Of a DNA stretch of 64,000 nt, positions 59,288 to 64,000 are shown piece after piece. This stretch comes from Nocardia albiluteola (GTDB lineage Bacteria; Actinomycetota; Actinomycetes; Mycobacteriales; Mycobacteriaceae). Made by a program: the position numbers and the translations under genes. Each line of letters begins with the position of its first letter. Position 1 is the stretch's first letter. The notes under the pieces are model-generated. The model was not told the DNA's origin. It worked only from the letters and a program-made list of their open reading frames with translations, and did no database searches. The stretch covers positions 248,001 to 312,000 of the forward strand of contig NZ_JAHKNI010000006.1 of assembly GCF_018860155.1 (NCBI RefSeq). The letters are read 5' to 3'.

Positions 59288-59851
59288 TCACTCGGCCCGG
59301 CGGATCATGCGAACCTCGACGGTGGGGGAGAAACGTTCCGCTCTGCGGGTGCCGTCGAGTTCGAAGCCGTAGGCACGATAGAAGGCCTGGGCCCGGGGAT
59401 TCTCCTCGAACACCCACAGTGAATGGGTGGACGGGACGGGCCCGGGCCTTTCCGCTGTCCGGACAACCTCCCGCGCCGATCGGGAGATGCCCGGGATCGC
59501 CGCCCGCATCAGATCGTCGGCCAGGCCGGTGCCGTACCAGGCGGCGCGCACGTACAACGCCCGCAGTTCGAGGGCCGCGACCGGAGGGTCGTCGCGGGAG
59601 GGACCCGAGCCCGCGAAGCCGATGACCGTCTCGTCGTCATCGAGTAGCGCGATGTGGACCGGTTCCGGGTCCTGGGCCCGGATGCGTTCCCACTGCTGGG
59701 CGCGGCGTTCGATATCGAAGGCGGCCAGCAGGTGATCGGGGACCAGTCCCCGGTATGCCTCGCGCCAGCACACGATATGGCATTCGGCGAGGCCTCGGGT
59801 GTGTTCGGCGGTGAGCGGGGCGATCCGCCAGGGGTGCGAAGGAATCGTCAT
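59288..59851 (-). CDS. GNAT-family N-acetyltransferase
   Basis: 187 residues. AEHTRGLAECHIVCWREAYRGLVPDHLLAAF, LDDDETVIGFAGSGPSRDD, LELRALYVRAAWYGTGLADDLMRAA (acetyl-CoA loop) and FEENPRAQAFYRAYGFELDG are the usual GNAT motifs. Substrate unknown. It is convergent with the small secreted protein gene, 10 bp apart. Confidence 0.87.
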   Translation of the reverse strand: MTIPSHPWRIAPLTAEHTRGLAECHIVCWREAYRGLVPDHLLAAFDIERRAQQWERIRAQDPEPVHIALLDDDETVIGFAGSGPSRDDPPVAALELRALYVRAAWYGTGLADDLMRAAIPGISRSAREVVRTAERPGPVPSTHSLWVFEENPRAQAFYRAYGFELDGTRRAERFSPTVEVRMIRRAE

Positions 59852-59873
59852 CCGCCTATCCCGCCTATGAGAA

Positions 59874-59905
59874 CGCCCCGGACCACCCTTGCGGGTGCCG
59901 GGGCG
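59874..59905 (-). terminator. rpmB terminator
   Basis: 8-bp arms (cgccccgg / ccggggcg) extended by an inner CACCC/GGGTG pairing, 21 bp after the end of rpmB. Confidence 0.75.
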
Positions 59906-59926
59906 CTGTTGAACAGGGTGCGCAGC

Positions 59927-60118
59927 TCAGCCGCGAACGACCTTGCCCGCCTTCAGGCAGGAGGTGCAGACGTTCATCCGGCGGGTGTTGCCGGGCGCGA
60001 CCTGCGCACGAACGGTCTGGATGTTCGGGTTCCAGCGACGGTTGGTGCGCCGGTGCGAGTGCGAAACCGACTTACCGAAGCCGGGGCCCTTGGCGCAGAC
60101 GTCGCAGACGGCAGCCAT
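59927..60118 (-). CDS. rpmB: 50S ribosomal protein L28 (zinc-binding type)
   Basis: 63 residues from ATG 60118. AAVCDVCAKGPGFGKSVSHSHRRTNRRWNPN is typical of L28; two CxxC pairs (CDVC and CTSC) show it is the zinc-containing C+ form. It is divergent from the DAK2 gene and recG, an arrangement shared with mycobacteria. Confidence 0.96.
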   Translation of the reverse strand: MAAVCDVCAKGPGFGKSVSHSHRRTNRRWNPNIQTVRAQVAPGNTRRMNVCTSCLKAGKVVRG

Positions 60119-60440
60119 AGTCGCGAGCTCCTTCATGTCATGTGGGGACCGCTGCCCCCGTGGGGACGGCCTGTCCGGAAACGTGTCAACAATGCCTGCC
60201 CGCGAGACCGCTGGCGAGCGCAGCCGAATCTACGGCCGCGCGAGGCAACCCTGCAAGAGTAGCCGTCGGCGGCGATCGATGTCCAATCGCGGTCGCGGCG
60301 GGCCCGGCCCGGTGTGCTGGGTCATAGCCGGGAACCAGTCCGTCGCGACGGACTGTCGGTGCCGTTGATTAGGCTGGAGGGGGGATCTGGGCATTGCTCG
60401 CCGAGGTCGACGTGGTGACACATATATAGAGGAAGGGACG

Positions 60441-62204
60441 GTGACGGTGCCCGGGGTCCGGGAGGTGCTCGATGGGGCTGCGCTCGTGCGCTGGGGGCAG
60501 CTGTGCCTGGCGGGTCTGGAACGTCACCGTGACGAGATCAATGCGCTGAACGTCTTCCCCGTCGCCGATGCCGATACCGGCACCAACCTGCTGGCCACCA
60601 TGCGTGCCGCGGTCGATGCGGCCGGGGCCGTGCCGAACCCGGAGAGATTGCCGAGCGTCGTGGCCGCGGCCATGGCCCGGGCGGCGACGGGCGGTGCCCG
60701 GGGTAACTCCGGGATCATTCTGTCGCAGGTGCTGCGCGGGTTGGCCGAGGCCGTCGAGAACGGACCCCTGACCGCGCGGACCCTTCGCGATGCGCTGCGG
60801 CGGGCCGCGGTACTGGTGCGAGAGGCGCTGAGCGTGCCGGTCGAGGGCACCATGCTCAGCGTGCTCGAGGCCGCCGCGGACCAGGCGGCGGACTGCTCGG
60901 AGCACACGCTGGCCGAGGTGGCGCTGGCCGCGGCCGACGGCGCGGTCAAGGCGCTGGGTGATACGCCCTCGCAGCTGGGGGTGCTGCGGGATGCGGGAGT
61001 GGTGGACGCGGGAGCGCGTGGGTTACTGGTGCTGTTGGACGAGCTGGTCACGGTGATCATCGGCCATTCGCCGGTCCGGCAGGTGTACGAGGCGCCGAGG
61101 GGCCAGGGCCGGGGAGCCCGCGGCGGAGCGAGCACAGAGGTCGGCGACGATACCTCGCGCGTCGTCGAGGTGGCCCCACCCGAGAGTGCCGAACCGCGCC
61201 CGGAAAGACACGGAATACCGGTCGTCGCATCAGGACTCGGCGTAACGGACCGGCACAGTGGCTCCCTTGCGGGCCCTCCGGACGAAATCTCGCGGCCGCA
61301 ATACGAGGTCATGTACCTGCTGTCCGGCACGGACGAACGACGCATCGGAACGTTGCGCGATCACCTTGCGCGGCTGGGCGACTCGGTCGTCGTCGTGGGC
61401 GACGGGGAGGGCATGTGGTCGGCGCACGTGCACTGCGCCGATGCCGGTGCGGCCGTGGAGGCCGGGCTCGCCGCGGGGAGCCTGAGCCACATCCGCGTCG
61501 AGGGCCTCGCGGTGAATCCGTTTGCCGCACAGGGCGCTCCCGATCGCGGCATCCTCGCGGTGGCCGCGGGCGCCGGGGCCGCGCGGCTGTTCGAGGACGC
61601 GGGCGCGGTCGTGCTGGACGGCGAGGTCACCGCCGAGGCGCTGCTGTCGGCGATCCGGCGGATGCCTCAGCGCGAGGTGCTGGTGCTGCCCAACGGCGCC
61701 CTGGCCGCGCACGAACTGGTCGCCGTGGGTGTCGCCGCGCGCCGCGGCACCGCCGGGGTGCGCCCGCGCGAGGTGCTGATGCTGCCGAGCGGGTCGATGG
61801 TGCAGGGACTTTCGGCGCTGGCGGTGCACGACGCCGCCCGGATCGCCGTCGACGACGCCTTCGCCATGTCCGAGGCGGCCGCCGGAACGCGATGGGGCGC
61901 ACTGCGTATCGCGCCGGAGCGGGCGCTGACCATCGTGGGCACCTGCAATCGCGGAGACGGTCTGGGGCTGGTCGGCAACGACGTGGTCGTCATCGATCCG
62001 GATCCGCACGCGGCGGCGGCCACCCTGCTCGATCGGATGCTCGGTCTGGGCGGGGAACTGGTCACCCTGCTGCTGGGCGCGCGGGCGCCCGAGGGGCTCG
62101 GCGACGAGCTGACCGAACACATTACAGCGATATTTCCCGGGGTCGAGGTCGTCGCCTATGCCGGCGGCCAGCCTGTGGATCTGGTGCAGATCGGGGTTGA
62201 GTAG
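60441..62204 (+). CDS. DAK2-domain kinase (FakA-like)
   Basis: 587 residues from GTG 60441 after gaaggga. The N-terminal DAK2 (DhaL) domain has the Mg-ATP motif FPVADADTGTNLLATM and ATGGARGNSGIILSQVLRGLAE; the C-terminal part (about 290-587) is the FakA/YloV-type region (VMYLLSGTDERRIGTLRDHLARLGDSVVVVGD, ILAVAAGAGAARLFEDAGA, VVIDPDPHAAAATLLDRM). In Firmicutes FakA phosphorylates fatty acids bound to FakB; that is family knowledge and no fakB lies here. It is 2 bp before recG. Confidence 0.87.
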   Translation: MTVPGVREVLDGAALVRWGQLCLAGLERHRDEINALNVFPVADADTGTNLLATMRAAVDAAGAVPNPERLPSVVAAAMARAATGGARGNSGIILSQVLRGLAEAVENGPLTARTLRDALRRAAVLVREALSVPVEGTMLSVLEAAADQAADCSEHTLAEVALAAADGAVKALGDTPSQLGVLRDAGVVDAGARGLLVLLDELVTVIIGHSPVRQVYEAPRGQGRGARGGASTEVGDDTSRVVEVAPPESAEPRPERHGIPVVASGLGVTDRHSGSLAGPPDEISRPQYEVMYLLSGTDERRIGTLRDHLARLGDSVVVVGDGEGMWSAHVHCADAGAAVEAGLAAGSLSHIRVEGLAVNPFAAQGAPDRGILAVAAGAGAARLFEDAGAVVLDGEVTAEALLSAIRRMPQREVLVLPNGALAAHELVAVGVAARRGTAGVRPREVLMLPSGSMVQGLSALAVHDAARIAVDDAFAMSEAAAGTRWGALRIAPERALTIVGTCNRGDGLGLVGNDVVVIDPDPHAAAATLLDRMLGLGGELVTLLLGARAPEGLGDELTEHITAIFPGVEVVAYAGGQPVDLVQIGVE

Positions 62205-62206
62205 CG

Positions 62207-64000
62207 ATGGCGACACTGCGGGACCGCCTGGACCACGTGCTCGGGGTCAAGGCCGCCGAACCGCTGGCCGACGCCTTCGACATGCACACCGTCGAGGATC
62301 TGCTGCGCCACTACCCCCTGCGCTACGTCACCCAGGGCCAGCCGCTGACCGAGGAGGCCCCCGAGGAGGGTGCGCACCTCACGGTGGTCGGCACGGTGAC
62401 CAAGACCGAACTGCGGCCGATGAAGAACCGCCGCGGGCGGCTGTTGAAGGTGGAGCTCGACGCCGGCTCGGCCAAACCCGTCGATATCACCTTCTTCAAC
62501 GGCGACAAGGTGAGCTATCTGGTCAAACAGGGTGTGCGGGCGATGATGTCGGGCACCGTGCACTGGTGGCGGCCGGACCGCTGGAATCTGTCGCATCCCT
62601 CGTACCTGATTCTGCCGGAGGCAGGGGACACGGTGGAGAATCTCACCGCGGTGCGCGGCAGCGGCGACCTGCGAGGGCTGGCCCGCAGCGCCAAAGGCGA
62701 CGGGGGCGTGGACGTTTCGTTCTTCGAGCGCGAATTCGTTCCGGTCTACCCGGCCACGGCCAAGGTGCAGAGCTGGGATGTGCTCGCCTGCGTGCGGCAG
62801 GTGCTGGACCAGCTCGATCCGATCGATGATCCACTGCCGCAGCATCTTCGCGAGGATCGCGGGCTGCTGGCGGTCTCCGACGCGCTGCGCCTGATCCACC
62901 TGCCCGAGAGCAAGTCCGATATCGAACAGGCAAGGGAGCGTCTGCGTTTCGACGAGGCGATGGCACTGCAGCTGGTGCTGGCCGAGCGCCGCCACGACGC
63001 CGAGGGTCGCGCGGCCCGGCAGTGCCCGCCCCGGACCGACGGCATCGCAACGGATTTCGACAAGCGGCTGCCGTTCGAGCTGACCGCCGGGCAGCGGCAG
63101 GTGATCGGCGAGATCTCCGAGGATCTCTCGGGCGCCCATCCGATGCACCGGCTGCTGCAGGGCGAGGTCGGATCCGGCAAGACGATCGTTGCGCTGCACG
63201 CGATGCTGCAGGTCGTCGACGCCGGACAGCAGTGCGCGCTGCTGGCGCCGACCGAAGTGCTTGCCGCCCAGCATTATCGATCGCTGCGCGGCATGCTCGG
63301 CGATCTGGGTACCGCCGGTGAGCTGGGTGCGGCGGACAACGCCACCAAGGTGGTGCTGGTGACCGGCTCGATGTCGGCGAGCACGAAGAAGGCCGCACTG
63401 CTGGACGCGGTGACCGGCGAGGCGGGCATCGTGATCGGCACCCATGCGCTGATCCAGGACGCCGTCGAGTTCTACGACCTGGGCATGGTGATCGTGGACG
63501 AGCAGCACCGGTTCGGCGTCGAGCAGCGGGATGCGTTGCGCGTCAAGGCCAAGCAGGGGATGAGCCCGCATCTGCTGGTGATGACCGCGACCCCGATTCC
63601 GCGCACGATAGCCATGACCACGCTCGGCGATCTCGAGACCTCCACGCTGACCGAGCTGCCGCGAGGACGCTCGCCCATCACCACCCGGGTGGTCCCCGCC
63701 AAGACACATCCGAGCTGGGTGGATCGGGCGTGGGAGCGGATCCGGGAGGAGGTCGAGGCCGGGCGCCAGGCGTACGTGGTGTGCTCGCGCATCGGCGACG
63801 ACGAGGACGAGAACCCGACCGCGAAGGGCAAGGGCCGCAAGGCGAAAGCCGAGGAGGAGAAGGAGGGGCCGGCCACGCATGCCGCACGGGACGTCTTCGA
63901 GACGCTGAGCGCAGGGGCGCTGGCCGGTCTGCGGGTCGGGCTGCTGCACGGCCGCCTGCCCGGTGACGAGAAGGACGCGGTGATGCGCGCGTTCAACGAC
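62207..64000 (+). CDS. recG: ATP-dependent DNA helicase RecG (partial, runs off the window)
   Basis: 598 codons are present from ATG 62207 to the window edge, without a stop. An N-terminal OB-fold wedge domain (HLTVVGTVTKTELRPMKNRRGRLLK) precedes the helicase core: LLQGEVGSGKTIVALHAM (Walker A), LLAPTEVLAAQHY, IVDEQHRFGVEQR (DEQH box) and LVMTATPIPRTIAMT (motif III). It remodels stalled forks and branched DNA. An insertion rich in Lys/Glu (KGKGRKAKAEEEKE) in the second RecA domain is unusual. The C-terminal ~150 residues lie beyond the window. Confidence 0.95.
   Translation, partial: MATLRDRLDHVLGVKAAEPLADAFDMHTVEDLLRHYPLRYVTQGQPLTEEAPEEGAHLTVVGTVTKTELRPMKNRRGRLLKVELDAGSAKPVDITFFNGDKVSYLVKQGVRAMMSGTVHWWRPDRWNLSHPSYLILPEAGDTVENLTAVRGSGDLRGLARSAKGDGGVDVSFFEREFVPVYPATAKVQSWDVLACVRQVLDQLDPIDDPLPQHLREDRGLLAVSDALRLIHLPESKSDIEQARERLRFDEAMALQLVLAERRHDAEGRAARQCPPRTDGIATDFDKRLPFELTAGQRQVIGEISEDLSGAHPMHRLLQGEVGSGKTIVALHAMLQVVDAGQQCALLAPTEVLAAQHYRSLRGMLGDLGTAGELGAADNATKVVLVTGSMSASTKKAALLDAVTGEAGIVIGTHALIQDAVEFYDLGMVIVDEQHRFGVEQRDALRVKAKQGMSPHLLVMTATPIPRTIAMTTLGDLETSTLTELPRGRSPITTRVVPAKTHPSWVDRAWERIREEVEAGRQAYVVCSRIGDDEDENPTAKGKGRKAKAEEEKEGPATHAARDVFETLSAGALAGLRVGLLHGRLPGDEKDAVMRAFND

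Overview
The window is high-G+C actinobacterial DNA, most likely from a Nocardia-like member of the Mycobacteriales. This is inferred from the gene content (F420-dependent PPOX proteins, an FbiD-type guanylyltransferase, an HU protein with a long Lys/Ala tail, DUF3515, polyphosphate kinase) and from gene order. From memory, the order runs parallel to the Mycobacterium tuberculosis block Rv3004 (cfp6) - ilvB1 - ilvN - ilvC ... serA1 - leuB - MFS - FAH - gltX - tRNA-Glu/Gln - PPOX - iclR - leuC - leuD - hupB - mutT1 - ppk - fbiD - gpsA - ddl - DUF3515 - thiL - ung - rpmB - DAK2 - recG.

Layout. 0-8 kb: DoxX protein, ilvD, a PH-domain protein, then ilvB-ilvN and ilvC, completing most of the branched-chain amino acid pathway. 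ilvB is preceded by a promoter, a short leaderless reading frame rich in Ile/Leu/Val codons and an intrinsic terminator, which together look like a transcription attenuator. 8-38 kb: an accessory segment sits between ilvC and serA. It holds a DUF574 methyltransferase, two small Trp/His/Asp-rich secreted proteins, a DedA protein, a PPOX protein, a lower-G+C McrBC-type restriction pair, and a zone of decayed genes (HAD, SnoaL, NTF2 and VOC remnants) mixed with a secreted guanyl-type RNase, a lipoprotein and a GIY-YIG protein. It continues with a DUF4239 / Ser-Gly-rich / second MraY trio, a secreted peptidase, a complete-looking myo-inositol uptake and catabolism cluster under a LacI-type regulator, two cold-shock genes flanking an unannotated 38-43 residue ORF, and a GHKL-ATPase fused to a PD-(D/E)xK (DUF4263/Shedu-like) nuclease module.

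38-64 kb: the conserved core resumes with serA, an L7/L12-like protein, leuB, MFS, FAH-family hydrolase, gltX, tRNA-Gln(CUG), tRNA-Glu(CUC), a PPOX protein, an NdgR/LtbR-type IclR regulator divergent from leuCD, hupB, mutT1, ppk, fbiD, gpsA, ddl, DUF3515, thiL, ung, a small secreted protein, a GNAT, rpmB, a DAK2/FakA-like protein and the first ~600 codons of recG, which runs off the window.

Most regulatory signals are strong inverted repeats acting as terminators. A shared half-site pair (RTCTCA-N6-GGGAY) upstream of ilvB, upstream of the MFS gene and between iclR and leuC suggests one IclR-type regulator ties the ilv and leu genes together. Three copies of an AGAGCGCTC palindrome flank the LacI gene and the inositol operon. 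The best candidates for undescribed biology are the GHKL-nuclease fusion, the McrBC variant with an unassigned N-terminal module, the ilvB leader peptide, the tiny ORF between the two cold-shock genes, and the second MraY with its two membrane/secreted partners.
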